Shown: piece after piece, positions 49,961 through 59,881 of the stretch | How positions within the stretch are numbered: position 1 is the stretch's first letter | How the letters are laid out: each line of letters begins with the position of its first letter | Source: Cronobacter turicensis z3032 | Lineage (GTDB): Bacteria; Pseudomonadota; Gammaproteobacteria; Enterobacterales; Enterobacteriaceae | Assembly (NCBI GenBank): GCA_000027065.2 | Contig: FN543093.2 | Coordinates: 2,856,074-2,920,073, forward strand | Length of the DNA: 64,000 nt | Reading direction: 5' to 3' | Notes under the pieces: generated by a model | Databases searched by the model: none | Seen by the model: the letters and a program-made list of their open reading frames with translations, nothing else | Told to the model about the DNA's origin: nothing | Program-made: the position numbers and the translations under genes

Positions 49961-50938
49961 CTAACGGCTCCCGGCCAGTGAAATGGACTGAATAATACCC
50001 ACAACAAATTTTCCGGTATTTTGTAAATTTTGCGGGTTTCTGATGGTTCCCGAGACGGCGCTTCCAGCAAAGGCAGACGCATTATTGAATGCTTTAATTA
50101 ATTCATACTGCAAACTCTTTTGTAACGCTTCTGTTGGGAATCGGCTTGGGTAAGCACCAGCTTTAATGAGCGCTTTAATCCCATCATTGGAAATGCCGGG
50201 GTTTCTGTTGCGTATAATTTCAATAGTTATACGTTTACGCTCATGTCTGCTCAGTGTTCTGAGCCAATCCAAAGCTTTTGCTGAAGAACCCGCTTTCATC
50301 GCCATATAAGCCTTTATGGTACTTCTCAGACCCACGCTTGCTCCAGCAAGAGAAATAACATCAAGTGCTGTCATGGTAGAGGTATACCAATCCTGGGAAT
50401 CAAACCAGGCGACATTTTCTTCGTAACCATATCCTATAGCAAATAAACGGCCTACGCCTACCGCGCACTGGAACCCTGTAGCCACTGTCCCGGCTGTCAT
50501 TATTCCTGCAAGGATCCCCGTTGCTCCTGCCGTAAAAGGTATTACGAGCGTTGCACTCACAGTAATTAATGCAGTAGCAACTAATGCACCGCAAGATATT
50601 GCAGTTGAGGTTATTTCTGTTGTTAATGAAGGTGCCTGAAGCGGTTTGGTGATAGCTTTCCCTGCATTTTGCGGCGATGTATCATTTACCTGAGTAATAA
50701 TTACGTGACTGACAGTAGTTTCATTTGGCGTCGCTATACGTCGTGAAGGTCTTACAAGCCAATCGCTAACTCCGTTAGAATAGATGATGCCTACACGATT
50801 AAAGTCGCGTGTGCGATCCAGTTCTTTTGCCAGCGCATGGAAATTAAAATCTACTATTCCTGGCCCGCCCCACGTTACTGGCTTATCGAATGAAGGGAGA
50901 TTATTAGGCGTATTCATCCCTGATAAATAGTCAGACAT
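49961..50938 (-). CDS. Protein with a hydrophobic core, first gene of a cassette; possible membrane-active effector
   Basis: 325 residues, ATG 50938, preceded by AGAAGGAAAA. No signal peptide. A polar N-terminal domain (1-105) includes VTWGGPGIVDFNFHAL and an Arg-rich patch LVRPSRRIA. Two closely spaced glycine/alanine/threonine-rich hydrophobic helices (about 112-134 and 136-166) follow, then a weaker one (188-206). A basic helical domain (225-290) and a final hydrophobic helix (308-323) end it. The internal hydrophobic hairpin in an otherwise soluble protein recalls pore-forming bacterial toxins. I cannot assign a family. Lower G+C than the flanks suggests transfer. Confidence 0.72.
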   Translation of the reverse strand: MSDYLSGMNTPNNLPSFDKPVTWGGPGIVDFNFHALAKELDRTRDFNRVGIIYSNGVSDWLVRPSRRIATPNETTVSHVIITQVNDTSPQNAGKAITKPLQAPSLTTEITSTAISCGALVATALITVSATLVIPFTAGATGILAGIMTAGTVATGFQCAVGVGRLFAIGYGYEENVAWFDSQDWYTSTMTALDVISLAGASVGLRSTIKAYMAMKAGSSAKALDWLRTLSRHERKRITIEIIRNRNPGISNDGIKALIKAGAYPSRFPTEALQKSLQYELIKAFNNASAFAGSAVSGTIRNPQNLQNTGKFVVGIIQSISLAGSR

Positions 50939-51102
50939 GACTTTTCCTTCTGGACCCGTTTAAGTTGGGGCAAGGCTATAAATTTATTCAAACAAAAAAA
51001 TTAAGAATATTCCCAATAGAAAGCTGTACCCCAAAATTTTGTGAGCTACGTCATAGCTCAACCAAGCGCCAGCTATCAGGAATTTGTGCCAAAGAATAAA
51101 CC

Positions 51103-51131
51103 AAAAAGCCGCCCTCACAGGCGGCTTTTTT
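51103..51131. terminator. Rho-independent terminator of the chemoreceptor gene
   Basis: AAAAAGCCGCC (51103-51113), loop CTCACA, GGCGGCTTTTT (51120-51130). It follows the minus-strand chemoreceptor stop by 19 nt. The T-run is present in both directions. Confidence 0.92.
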
Positions 51132-51150
51132 ATTACAGCGACTAAGAAGA

Positions 51151-52695
51151 TCAGGCCGAGAGGCGGAACTTCTGCACGGTGCTTTGCAGCTCTTCGGTCT
51201 GACGCTCCAGCGCGGCGGCAGCGGCGGAAACCTGCTCCACCAGCGAGGCGTTCTGCTGGGTGACGGTGTCCATCTGGGTGATAGCCAGCCCCACCTGCGA
51301 GATGCCCTTGCTCTGTTCTTCAGACGCCGAAGCGATCTGTTTGATGATCGTGCTGACGTTCGACACGCCGCGATAGATTTCCGCCATCGAATCCCCCGCC
51401 GCGTTGACCAGCTCCGAGCCTTTATCGATACGCTCGACCGATTCGGTGATGAGCGTTTCGATTTCACGGGCCGCCTCAGCGCTGCGGCTCGCAAGGTTGC
51501 GTACTTCGCCTGCGACCACCGCGAAGCCGCGGCCCTGCTCGCCTGCGCGCGCCGCTTCAACGGCGGCGTTGAGCGCCAGGATGTTGGTCTGGAACGCGAT
51601 GCTGTTAATCACGCTGGTAATATCGGCGATTTTCTTCGAACTACCGGAAATCCCCTGCATGGTCTCGATAACATTCTGCGCCAGCTGGCCGCCTTTACCG
51701 GCGTTTTCAGAAGCGGCATGCGCCAGCTCGCTCGCCTGACGAGCATTTTCGGCGTTAAGGCGCACGGTAGAGGTCAACTCTTCCATGCTGGCGGCGGTCT
51801 GCTCCAGCGCGGCGGCCTGTTCTTCGGTACGTGACGAAAGATCATTATTGCCCGCGGAAATTTCCGACGCGCCGCGCCAGATATTTTCACTGCCGTGGCG
51901 AATCGCGCTCACGGCTTCGCGCAGTTGATCCTGCATCGCGGTCAGCAGCGGCACCAGCTTACCGACGCAGTTGCGGCCAAACGGTTCAACCGGCTGGCTG
52001 AGATCGCCGCCCGCAATCAGGGTGAAGTGGTTGCGGATTTTCTCAAGCGGCTTCACCAGCAGCGCCACCAGATAGCGGTCGGTCAGCAGCAACAGGAGCA
52101 GACCAATGATCACCGCAATAATAATCACCGTTTTGGTGGTGACGGTCATGCTGTCGACGCGCTCGCGGGTAGCGTCAAGCTTGGCGCCCGCCGCGGCGTT
52201 GAATTTCTCGGCGCTCGCGCCAAACGCGCGGCTGAAGACCGGCGTCACTTTGCCGGCGTGCGCGCGGTACGCGTCCGGCGTGCCTTCGCGCGCCAGTTTC
52301 ATTTGCGGGATCACGCCTTCATCGAGCAGCTTCTGCCAGTCGGCGATCACTTTTTGCGACACCGCCGGATCGAGCGGACCGGGGGAGAGCTGTTTAAACG
52401 CGTCGAGCTGGCGCGACATATTGTCGAGCGCCTGCTGCACGGATTCGAGCGATTTGGCGTCCGGCGTGCCGTTTTCCATGGCGCGGGTAAGGCGGGTGAC
52501 GAAGCGGAAATACTGATCGTTGCCTTTGCTGAGCACGGTCATTTGCGACACCAGCTGGCGGTCCACACGGTTGCCATCGGCCATCGCCGAGAGCGAGTAG
52601 ACGCTGTAGACGCCCACGGCCGCCCATAACACGCAGAGTACGCCGAGCACCGTCAGCATCACTGCGCGGATGGAAAAGTCTTTAAGCAGGCCCAT
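51151..52695 (-). CDS. Methyl-accepting chemotaxis protein
   Basis: 514-residue inner-membrane chemoreceptor from ATG 52695 ([20 protein letters not shown]), with GAGGAC upstream; a TTG one codon earlier is less likely. TM1 about 10-32, a periplasmic four-helix-bundle ligand domain about 33-185, TM2 about 187-208, HAMP, then the signalling domain. The conserved tip contains [20 protein letters not shown] and [17 protein letters not shown]. It ends TVQKFRLSA without the NWETF-type CheR-binding pentapeptide of Tar/Tsr, so it probably relies on other receptors for adaptation. The ligand is unknown. A FliA-type promoter lies 43 nt upstream. Confidence 0.92.
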   Translation of the reverse strand: MGLLKDFSIRAVMLTVLGVLCVLWAAVGVYSVYSLSAMADGNRVDRQLVSQMTVLSKGNDQYFRFVTRLTRAMENGTPDAKSLESVQQALDNMSRQLDAFKQLSPGPLDPAVSQKVIADWQKLLDEGVIPQMKLAREGTPDAYRAHAGKVTPVFSRAFGASAEKFNAAAGAKLDATRERVDSMTVTTKTVIIIAVIIGLLLLLLTDRYLVALLVKPLEKIRNHFTLIAGGDLSQPVEPFGRNCVGKLVPLLTAMQDQLREAVSAIRHGSENIWRGASEISAGNNDLSSRTEEQAAALEQTAASMEELTSTVRLNAENARQASELAHAASENAGKGGQLAQNVIETMQGISGSSKKIADITSVINSIAFQTNILALNAAVEAARAGEQGRGFAVVAGEVRNLASRSAEAAREIETLITESVERIDKGSELVNAAGDSMAEIYRGVSNVSTIIKQIASASEEQSKGISQVGLAITQMDTVTQQNASLVEQVSAAAAALERQTEELQSTVQKFRLSA

Positions 52696-52737
52696 CAAGA
52701 AGTCCTCATTTTTGCCTGATACGGATATATCTTCCCG

Positions 52738-52764
52738 TTATCGGCAAACGAGGAAAAAGATGTA
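52738..52764 (-). promoter_or_regulatory. FliA (sigma-28) promoter of the chemoreceptor gene
   Basis: Minus strand: TACATCTT (52764-52757), an 11-bp spacer, GCCGATAA (52745-52738). The -10 is identical to the flagellar sigma-28 consensus and the spacing is exact. The -35 (consensus TAAAGTTT) matches at 5 of 8. This places the receptor in the flagellar/chemotaxis regulon. Confidence 0.88.
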
Positions 52765-52806
52765 CATAGCGGCGCTATTTATTTTACCGCCGCGATAATC
52801 ACGCGC

Positions 52807-53532
52807 CTATCCGCGCAACCCGAGCGCTTCTTTCAGGGTTTTGAGATAACGGCGGCTGACCGGCACCGTCTGACCGTGGCGCAACAGCAGCTCCGCCTGG
52901 CCGTTCTCTTCCAGCCGGATTTCCTTCAGGTGCGCCATATTGACCAGATATTGCCGGTGACAGCGCATCAGCGGCGTGCGGCTCTCCAGCGTGCGCAGCG
53001 TCAGCTCGGTGAAACCTTCCTGCCCTTGCCCACTCGTCACATACACGCCGCTCATGCGGCTGGCGACAAACGCCACGTCCTCCATTTGCAGCAGGTAAAT
53101 GCGGCTGTGGCCAGTGCAGGGAATAAATTTCAGCGCCTCCTGGCGCTCGGTGATCGGCGACATGTCCTGCTCGCGCCGCTCGTTGCGCATCCGCGTCAGC
53201 GTCTTTTGCAGGCGCGCGGTCTCAATAGGTTTGAGCAGATAATCAAAGGCGTGCTCTTCAAACGCCTGCACGGCGTATTCGTCAAACGCCGTCAGAAAGA
53301 CAATCCACGGGCGGGTGTCGGGGTCGAGCATCCCGACCATTTCGAGACCGGAGATGCGCGGCATCTGGATATCGAGAAAGACCACGTCCGGGCGCAGGCG
53401 GTGTACCGCGCCGATAGCCTCCACGGCGTTGGCGCATTCGCCCACCACCTCGATATCCGCCTCTTCTTTCAGCAGAAGACGCAGATTCTCCCGCGCCAGC
53501 GGCTCGTCATCGACAATCAGCACGCTAATCAT
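52807..53532 (-). CDS. btsR: Response regulator BtsR (YehT)
   Basis: LytTR-type regulator of the BtsSR pyruvate-sensing system, activating a pyruvate transporter gene (btsT in E. coli). 241 residues (E. coli 239). Receiver: DDEPLAREN acidic pocket, phospho-Asp in [13 protein letters not shown] near residue 54, lysine in YLLKPIE. The LytTR DNA-binding domain (about 135-240) includes [17 protein letters not shown]. It overlaps btsS by 4 nt. Confidence 0.96.
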   Translation of the reverse strand: MISVLIVDDEPLARENLRLLLKEEADIEVVGECANAVEAIGAVHRLRPDVVFLDIQMPRISGLEMVGMLDPDTRPWIVFLTAFDEYAVQAFEEHAFDYLLKPIETARLQKTLTRMRNERREQDMSPITERQEALKFIPCTGHSRIYLLQMEDVAFVASRMSGVYVTSGQGQEGFTELTLRTLESRTPLMRCHRQYLVNMAHLKEIRLEENGQAELLLRHGQTVPVSRRYLKTLKEALGLRG

Positions 53533-55214
53533 GTCGTTCCCTCCAGCGGTAAACGTAAGGTAATCCGGGTAAAGCGGTCCTGTTCACAGGCGACCGAAAT
53601 GCCGCACTCGTCGCCGAAGCGCGCGCGCAGTCGTTTATCCACCAGGCTCATGCCAAGGCCGTTGCTCGCGGCGTTGGGCTGATAGAGCCCGGCATTGTCT
53701 TCAATTTCCAGCACCAGATGCTCATCGTCGCGGCTGGCGCGCAGGGCGATTTCGCCGGGGCCTAAAAGCTGCGAGGTGCCGTGTTTAATGGCGTTCTCGA
53801 CAATCGGCTGCAACGTAAACGCGGGCAGCCGGATATGGCGCAGTTCATCGGGCAGGTTCATGCTCACCTGTAAATGCGACTGAAACCGCGCCTGTTCGAT
53901 TTGCAGATACGCGTTCACATGGTCGATTTCATCGGCGAGCGACACCACATCCGTCGGGCGCTTGAGGTTTTTGCGGAAAAATGTCGAGAGATATTGCACC
54001 AGCTGGCAGGCCTGATCGCTGTCGCGGCGGATCACCGCCATCAGCGTGTTCAGCGCATTAAACAGGAAATGCGGGTTCACCTGGGCGTGCAGCAGCTTGA
54101 TCTCCGACTGGGTGAGCAACTGCTTCTGGCGCTCATACTGGCCCGCCAGGATTTGCGCGGAAAGCAGTTGCGCGATCCCTTCTCCCAGCGTGCGATTAAT
54201 CGAGCTGAACAGACGGTGCTTGGGCTCATACAGCTTGATGGTGCCGACCACCTTGCGGTTCTCGCCGCGCAGCGGGATCACCAGCGTCGAGCCGAGCTTA
54301 CAGTTCGGGTGCAGCGAACAGCGGTACGGTACTTCGTTGCCGTCGGCGTAGACCACTTCGCCGGAATCGATCGCCCGCAGCGTCCAGGGCGACGAAATGG
54401 GGCTGCCGGGCAGATGGTGATCCATACCGATGCCGGTAAAGGCCAGCAGTTGTTCGCGATCGGTAATGGCGACCGCGCCTATCTCCAGCTCCTGGCGAAT
54501 CACCTGCGCCACTTTCATGCTGTTTTCGACGTTAAACCCCTGGCGCAGGATCCCTTCTGTCGCAGAGGCGACCTTCAGCGCGGTGGCGGAAAACGCCGTG
54601 GTGTATTTCTCAAACATGGCGCGCTTGTCGAGCAGAATGCGCATGAACATCGCAGCCCCGACGGTATTCGTGACCACCATGGGCGCGGCGATGTTTTGCA
54701 CCAGATGCAGCGCGTCGCCGAACGGGCGGGCAATCAGCAGAATAATGCCCATCTGGACCATCTCCGCCACCAGCGTAATCGCGCCTGCGGTAAAGGGGTT
54801 AAAGATTTTATCGGTGCGCCCGCGACGAATCAGCCAGCTGTGGACGATCCCGCCGAGCAGCCCTTCGACAATCGTTGACACCATGCAGCTCAGCGCGGTC
54901 ATGCCGCCGAGCGAATAGCGATGCAGACCGCCGGTGAGCCCCACCAGGCCGCCCACCAGCGGCCCGCCGAGCAGGCCGCCCATGACGGCGCCAATCGCGC
55001 GGGTATTGGCGATGGAATCCTGGATATGCAGCCCGAAATACGTGCCCATAATGCAGAAACCGGAGAACGTGACGTAGCACAACAGCTTATGCGGCAGGCG
55101 AATCGACACCTGGATCAGCGGAATAAACAACCGCGTTTTGCTCATCAGCCAGGCGATCACCAGAAACACGCACATCTGCTGGAGCAGCAATAACACCAGA
55201 TTGAACTCGTACAC
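53529..55214 (-). CDS. btsS: Pyruvate-sensing histidine kinase BtsS (YehU)
   Basis: Membrane sensor kinase for extracellular pyruvate. A GTG start at 55214 (reading [13 protein letters not shown] after the initiator) gives 561 residues, the E. coli length. A TTG at 55235 would add seven residues without support. Order: 5TMR-LYT membrane domain (about 1-200, six helices, with [18 protein letters not shown]), a GAF-like domain (about 220-345), His_kinase with [20 protein letters not shown] (phospho-His), and HATPase with [10 protein letters not shown] and [11 protein letters not shown]. It is translationally coupled to btsR by ATGA. Confidence 0.94.
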   Translation of the reverse strand: MYEFNLVLLLLQQMCVFLVIAWLMSKTRLFIPLIQVSIRLPHKLLCYVTFSGFCIMGTYFGLHIQDSIANTRAIGAVMGGLLGGPLVGGLVGLTGGLHRYSLGGMTALSCMVSTIVEGLLGGIVHSWLIRRGRTDKIFNPFTAGAITLVAEMVQMGIILLIARPFGDALHLVQNIAAPMVVTNTVGAAMFMRILLDKRAMFEKYTTAFSATALKVASATEGILRQGFNVENSMKVAQVIRQELEIGAVAITDREQLLAFTGIGMDHHLPGSPISSPWTLRAIDSGEVVYADGNEVPYRCSLHPNCKLGSTLVIPLRGENRKVVGTIKLYEPKHRLFSSINRTLGEGIAQLLSAQILAGQYERQKQLLTQSEIKLLHAQVNPHFLFNALNTLMAVIRRDSDQACQLVQYLSTFFRKNLKRPTDVVSLADEIDHVNAYLQIEQARFQSHLQVSMNLPDELRHIRLPAFTLQPIVENAIKHGTSQLLGPGEIALRASRDDEHLVLEIEDNAGLYQPNAASNGLGMSLVDKRLRARFGDECGISVACEQDRFTRITLRLPLEGTT

Positions 55215-55328
55215 GTCCACGCTCCGCTCTGACAATTAAGAGCGCGTAAAATACGCTGCTGTGCCATAACTTTCTATGAAGCAAACCAAAAAAAGAACAG
55301 GTCAGCGTCGCTGATGAAGGAGACCGTT

Positions 55329-55754
55329 ATGGAGATTAGACCCTGGGAGGAGAGCGATCGCCCGTTTTTACGCACGCTCTATTTGCACGCCCGCCGCGAG
55401 GGATGGCCGTGGCTTGACCCCAGCGAATGGCGACTGGAGGATTTTGACGCCGACACACTCGGCGAAACGATTCTCGTGGCGCAGGAGGATGGCCACCGGC
55501 TGGGGTTCGCGTCCATCGCTGAGAATGACAACTTTCTGCATCATCTCTTTGTGGCGCCAGACGCCCAGGGGCGCGGCGTCGGCGCGGCGCTGCTGGAGGC
55601 CGTGCAGGCGCGGTTCACCAGCACCGGCGCGCTGAAATGTATGGAGAAAAACGCGCGCGCGCTGCGCTTTTACGCCCGTCACGGCTGGGTGGAGGAAGGA
55701 CACGGCGACGCCCCGGAAGGCGCCTATGTGCTCCTGCATTTTCGCAAACCCTGA
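55329..55754 (+). CDS. GNAT-family N-acetyltransferase
   Basis: 141 residues from ATG 55329 (MEIRPWEESDRPFLRTLYLH), with AAGGAG 6-11 nt upstream. An ATG at 55314 would put that site inside the gene and is rejected. The acetyl-CoA motif A is HHLFVAPDAQGRGVGAALLE near residues 75-94, and motif B is CMEKNARALRFYARHGWVEE near 105-124. The substrate is unknown. It is a single gene between btsS and apbC, followed by a terminator. Confidence 0.85.
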   Translation: MEIRPWEESDRPFLRTLYLHARREGWPWLDPSEWRLEDFDADTLGETILVAQEDGHRLGFASIAENDNFLHHLFVAPDAQGRGVGAALLEAVQARFTSTGALKCMEKNARALRFYARHGWVEEGHGDAPEGAYVLLHFRKP

Positions 55755-55759
55755 TCCAT

Positions 55760-55792
55760 AAAAAACGCCTCCCGTGGGAGGCGTGTTTCATT
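55760..55792. terminator. Terminator between the GNAT gene and apbC
   Basis: ACGCCTCCC (55765-55773), GT loop, GGGAGGCGT (55776-55784), with an A-run before and a short T-run after. It lies between convergent genes and probably acts on both. Confidence 0.85.
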
Positions 55793-55812
55793 TTAGCGAC
55801 AACGACCCGGCA

Positions 55813-56922
55813 TCACACCGCGCGAAACGCGATATCGCCCGGGATCACTTCGCCTTCCCAGTAGAGCTGCGCCGCCACACGGCCCGCCAGCTGGCGGTAA
55901 ATGGTGGTGAACTCGCTCTCCGGGCGGGAGACCACGGTCGGCTGGCCGCGGTCGAGATCTTCACGCAGCGTAATATGCAGCGGCATCTGTCCCAGCAACT
56001 GGGTACGGTAGGTTTCCGCCAGCTTCTGCGCGCCGCCGGTGCCGAAAATCGGCTCGTGATGACCGCAGTTGCTGCAAATATGCATACTCATGTTCTCAAC
56101 GATGCCAAGCACCGGCACTTCCACTTTTTCAAACATCACGATGCCTTTTTTGGCGTCGATAAGCGCGATGTCCTGCGGCGTGGTCACCACCACCGCGCCG
56201 GTCACCGGGATGTTCTGGGCAAGCGTCAGCTGAATGTCGCCGGTACCCGGCGGCATATCCAGCACCAGATAGTCGAGATCCGGCCACATGGTTTCCTGCA
56301 GCAGTTGCAGCAACGCTTTGCTCGCCATCGGACCACGCCACACCATGGCGTTATCGTCGGTCACCAGGTAACCGATGGAGTTGGTGGCAAGACCGTGAGA
56401 CATAATCGGCGCCATGTGCGTGCCGTCCGGCGAGGTCGGGCGTTCGCCTTCCGCGCCCAGCATCGTCGGCACCGACGGGCCGTAGATATCGGCATCCAGA
56501 ATGCCCACTTTGGCGCCTTCCGCCGCCAGCGCCAGCGCCAGGTTGACGGCAGTAGAGGATTTCCCTACCCCGCCCTTGCCGGAGCTGATCGCGATGATGT
56601 TTTTCACACCGTTCACGCCCGGCTGGTTTTTCACGCGTTTTAAGGTGGCGATGCTGTGGGACAGCTTCCAGTCGATCGCGCTCGCGCCGGTTAAATGCAG
56701 CAGCTCGGCGCTCACCTGCTCTTTCAGCTCCTCAAAACCGCTGCGCCAGGCGAACGGCATCAGCAGTTCGACATGGATGGTGTCATCAAGCCAGGCGACA
56801 TGATGCAGCGCTTTCAGCGCCGTGAGGTTGTGCTTCAGGGTGGGGTGCTGGAAATTGGCTAACGTCCCGGCGACCAGCGCACGCAGCGCCTCGGGGGATT
56901 TGGCCTGGGATTGCGAATTCAT
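55813..56922 (-). CDS. apbC: Iron-sulfur cluster carrier ATPase ApbC (Mrp)
   Basis: P-loop ATPase that carries and transfers Fe-S clusters to apo-proteins. 369 residues, as in E. coli. An N-terminal MIP18-like domain is followed by the deviant Walker A ISSGKGGVGKSSTAVNLALA near residue 109 and Walker B YLVLDMPPGTGD near 215. The cluster-binding CxxC is in HICSNCGHHEP near residue 283. In E. coli apbC and metG are adjacent and divergent; here a lipoprotein gene separates them. Confidence 0.96.
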   Translation of the reverse strand: MNSQSQAKSPEALRALVAGTLANFQHPTLKHNLTALKALHHVAWLDDTIHVELLMPFAWRSGFEELKEQVSAELLHLTGASAIDWKLSHSIATLKRVKNQPGVNGVKNIIAISSGKGGVGKSSTAVNLALALAAEGAKVGILDADIYGPSVPTMLGAEGERPTSPDGTHMAPIMSHGLATNSIGYLVTDDNAMVWRGPMASKALLQLLQETMWPDLDYLVLDMPPGTGDIQLTLAQNIPVTGAVVVTTPQDIALIDAKKGIVMFEKVEVPVLGIVENMSMHICSNCGHHEPIFGTGGAQKLAETYRTQLLGQMPLHITLREDLDRGQPTVVSRPESEFTTIYRQLAGRVAAQLYWEGEVIPGDIAFRAV

Positions 56923-57058
56923 CCCGACTCCTTTGTTGTTCTGATGTTAATAAATTGCAGTCATAGAATCATAACAGAGTCGTGGGGAGTAAGACGACAT
57001 TAAACGCCCGCTGAGCCTGGCCTGATGTGCGCTTATGCAGATCAGCAGGCGTCTGGCT

Positions 57059-57397
57059 TCAGGGCGCGATAAACGATACGGCGTATTTTTGCAGTTCACC
57101 GCCCGGCTTCATCAGCACATACTCTGCCACCCACGCTTCACCCTTCTGGTAAGCGCCGTTCGGCAGACAGGTCTGATACGCAGGTAAAAGCACCGCGTGG
57201 CGCTTTGGGTTTGGGTCATGGCTGGAATAAACCGCATACTGCGTGAAGACATCCCCCGGCCCGGCCTGCGCGGTATAAATACAAACCTCGCCATTGATAA
57301 TGCGCACGTCGCCGGCGCGATTAAACGTCGCCTGGTCAGCCACGCAGCCAGTTAAATTAACCAGCGACATCAGGAAAATAGCCGATAACGTTTTCAT
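57059..57397 (-). CDS. Small lipoprotein, possible T6SS-immunity-like family
   Basis: 112 residues from ATG 57397. The signal peptide MKTLSAIFLMSLVNLTGC ends in an LTGC lipobox (Cys18), so the product is a lipoprotein facing the periplasm. The mature domain is short and beta-rich: VRIINGEVCIYTAQAGPGD, and two further cysteines (VCIY, TCLPN) that may pair. It resembles small enterobacterial lipoproteins annotated as putative T6SS immunity proteins, but I cannot confirm this. The frame runs upstream to 57508 but that part is not export-signal-like. It interrupts the usual apbC-metG arrangement, with no effector next to it. Confidence 0.7.
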   Translation of the reverse strand: MKTLSAIFLMSLVNLTGCVADQATFNRAGDVRIINGEVCIYTAQAGPGDVFTQYAVYSSHDPNPKRHAVLLPAYQTCLPNGAYQKGEAWVAEYVLMKPGGELQKYAVSFIAP

Positions 57398-57669
57398 ATC
57401 TGGCGAGCAGTCCTTTTTTATCCGATTGCGATACGCTTTAAAAACGCAGCCCACCTTTAAAGCATTAGCGCCAGCCTCACTGATATCCATCCCACGGACG
57501 CCCGCCATTCAGAATCCCTCGCGCGTGTTATTCCTGGCGGCTCATCGCCTCGCCGTAGGCCGCTATTTCGTCTGCTTTTTTGCGCGCTTTTACCGCCGCG
57601 CGGTACTCAACGCGGGTGGATTCGGGTACTATGACTGCCCCATTTGCCACAGAAGACGTAATACTCACT

Positions 57670-59703
57670 ATGACTCAAGTCGCGAAGAAAATTCTGGTAA
57701 CGTGCGCGCTGCCGTACGCCAACGGCTCCATCCACCTCGGCCATATGCTGGAGCACATCCAGGCTGATGTCTGGGTCCGTTACCAGCGAATGCGCGGCCA
57801 CGAGGTTAACTTCATCTGCGCCGACGACGCCCACGGCACGCCCATCATGCTCAAGGCCCAGCAGCTTGGCATCACGCCGGAGCAGATGATTGCCGAGATG
57901 AGCAAAGAGCATCAGACCGATTTCGCGGGCTTTAACATCAGCTACGACAACTATCACTCTACGCACAGCGACGAAAACCGCGTGCTGTCGGAGCTGATTT
58001 ACACCCGCCTGAAAGAGAACGGCTTTATTAAAAACCGTACCATTTCGCAGCTCTACGATCCTGAGAAAGGCATGTTCCTGCCGGACCGTTTCGTGAAAGG
58101 CACCTGCCCGAAATGTAAATCTGCGGATCAGTACGGCGATAACTGCGAAGTCTGCGGCGCAACCTACAGCCCGACCGAGCTTATCGAACCGAAATCGGTG
58201 GTCTCCGGCGCGACGCCGGTGATGCGTGATTCTGAACACTTCTTCTTCGATTTGCCGTCATTCAGCGAAATGCTGCAGGCGTGGACCCGCTCCGGCGCGC
58301 TCCAGGAGCAGGTGGCGAACAAAATGCAGGAGTGGTTTGAATCCGGACTGCAACAGTGGGATATCTCCCGTGACGCGCCTTACTTCGGCTTTGAAATCCC
58401 GAACGCGCCGGGCAAATATTTTTACGTCTGGCTGGATGCGCCTATCGGCTACATGGGGTCGTTCAAAAACCTGTGCGACAAGCGCGGCGATACCCAAAGC
58501 TTCGAGGAGTACTGGAAAAAAGACTCCGCCACCGAGCTGTATCACTTCATCGGTAAAGATATCGTCTATTTCCACAGCCTGTTCTGGCCGGCGATGCTGG
58601 AAGGCAGCGGTTTTCGCAAACCGACCAACCTGTTTGTGCACGGCTATGTGACGGTCAACGGCGCGAAAATGTCCAAATCGCGCGGCACGTTCATCAAGGC
58701 CAGCACCTGGCTGAACCATTTCGACGCCGACAGCCTGCGCTATTACTACGCGGCGAAACTCTCGTCACGCATCGACGATATCGACCTGAATCTGGAAGAT
58801 TTCGTGCAGCGCGTGAACGCGGATATCGTCAATAAAGTGGTCAACCTGGCGTCGCGCAACGCGGGCTTTATCGCCAAACGTTTTGACGGCGAATTAGCCG
58901 CGGAACTGGCTGACCCGGCGCTCTACAAAACCTTCACCGACGCGGCTGCCGTGATTGGCGAGGCGTGGGAGAGCCGTGAATTCGGTAAAGCAATCCGTGA
59001 AATCATGGCGCTTGCCGATCTGGCGAACCGCTACGTTGACGAGCAGGCCCCGTGGGTGGTTGCTAAACAGGAAGGCCGCGACGCCGATCTGCAGGCGATC
59101 TGCTCTATGGGCATTAACCTGTTCCGCGTGCTGATGACGTACCTGAAGCCGGTACTGCCGGAGCTGTGTGCGCGCGCCGAGGCGTTCCTGAATGTCGAGC
59201 TGACCTGGGACGGCGTTAACGCCCCGCTGCTCGGCCATAAAGTGAACAGCTTCAAAGCGCTCTATAACCGTATTGAGATGAAACAGGTGGAAGCGTTAGT
59301 GGAAGCCTCCAGGGAAGAAGTGAAAGCGGCTGCGGCGCCTGCGACCGGCGAACTGGCGGATAACCCGATTCAGGAGACCATCACGTTTGACGATTTCGCG
59401 AAAATCGACCTGCGCGTGGCGCTGATTGAAAACGCGGAGTTCGTTGAGGGCTCCGACAAATTGCTGCGCCTGACGCTGGATCTCGACGGCGAAAAACGCA
59501 ACGTCTTCTCCGGCATCCGCTCCGCCTACCCGGACCCGCAGGCGCTGATTGGCCGTCTGACGGTGATGGTGGCGAACCTCGCGCCGCGCAAAATGCGCTT
59601 CGGTATTTCTGAAGGCATGGTAATGGCCGCAGGTCCTGGCGGGAAAGATATCTTCCTGCTGAGCCCGGACAGCGGCGCGAAGCCGGGTCAGCAGGTGAAA
59701 TAA
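57670..59703 (+). CDS. metG: Methionyl-tRNA synthetase MetG
   Basis: Essential class I aminoacyl-tRNA synthetase charging initiator and elongator tRNA-Met. ATG 57670 ([20 protein letters not shown]) gives 677 residues, the E. coli length; the frame runs 30 codons further upstream without similarity. HLGH signature at residues 22-25, zinc knuckle with CPKCKS and NCEVCGATY near 145-165, and KMSKS at 333-337. The C-terminal tRNA-binding/dimerisation OB domain (about 570-677) includes [20 protein letters not shown]. Followed by a strong terminator. Confidence 0.98.
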   Translation: MTQVAKKILVTCALPYANGSIHLGHMLEHIQADVWVRYQRMRGHEVNFICADDAHGTPIMLKAQQLGITPEQMIAEMSKEHQTDFAGFNISYDNYHSTHSDENRVLSELIYTRLKENGFIKNRTISQLYDPEKGMFLPDRFVKGTCPKCKSADQYGDNCEVCGATYSPTELIEPKSVVSGATPVMRDSEHFFFDLPSFSEMLQAWTRSGALQEQVANKMQEWFESGLQQWDISRDAPYFGFEIPNAPGKYFYVWLDAPIGYMGSFKNLCDKRGDTQSFEEYWKKDSATELYHFIGKDIVYFHSLFWPAMLEGSGFRKPTNLFVHGYVTVNGAKMSKSRGTFIKASTWLNHFDADSLRYYYAAKLSSRIDDIDLNLEDFVQRVNADIVNKVVNLASRNAGFIAKRFDGELAAELADPALYKTFTDAAAVIGEAWESREFGKAIREIMALADLANRYVDEQAPWVVAKQEGRDADLQAICSMGINLFRVLMTYLKPVLPELCARAEAFLNVELTWDGVNAPLLGHKVNSFKALYNRIEMKQVEALVEASREEVKAAAAPATGELADNPIQETITFDDFAKIDLRVALIENAEFVEGSDKLLRLTLDLDGEKRNVFSGIRSAYPDPQALIGRLTVMVANLAPRKMRFGISEGMVMAAGPGGKDIFLLSPDSGAKPGQQVK

Positions 59704-59738
59704 CCTGACGCCCAACGCGCCAGCCGCGCCATAAACCG

Positions 59739-59766
59739 AGGGGAGATGCATATCTCCCCTTTTTTC
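59739..59766 (+). terminator. Rho-independent terminator of metG
   Basis: AGGGGAGAT (59739-59747), loop GCAT, ATCTCCCCT (59752-59760), then TTTTT. It begins 36 nt after the metG stop. Confidence 0.93.
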
Positions 59767-59881
59767 GTCCTGCGCCGTGGTTTTCGCCTTTTGTCGCCAG
59801 GATACAGGATACAAACTCTTTTTCCCGGTTCGTGCATCACCTACTACATTTAACGGGTAACATTTCCCGAAGAGAACCAGT

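Noticed and set aside
45220..51050. Genomic island with integrase or attachment sites
   Set aside because: No tRNA, integrase, transposase or direct repeats were seen at the borders, so only 'accessory stretch' is claimed.
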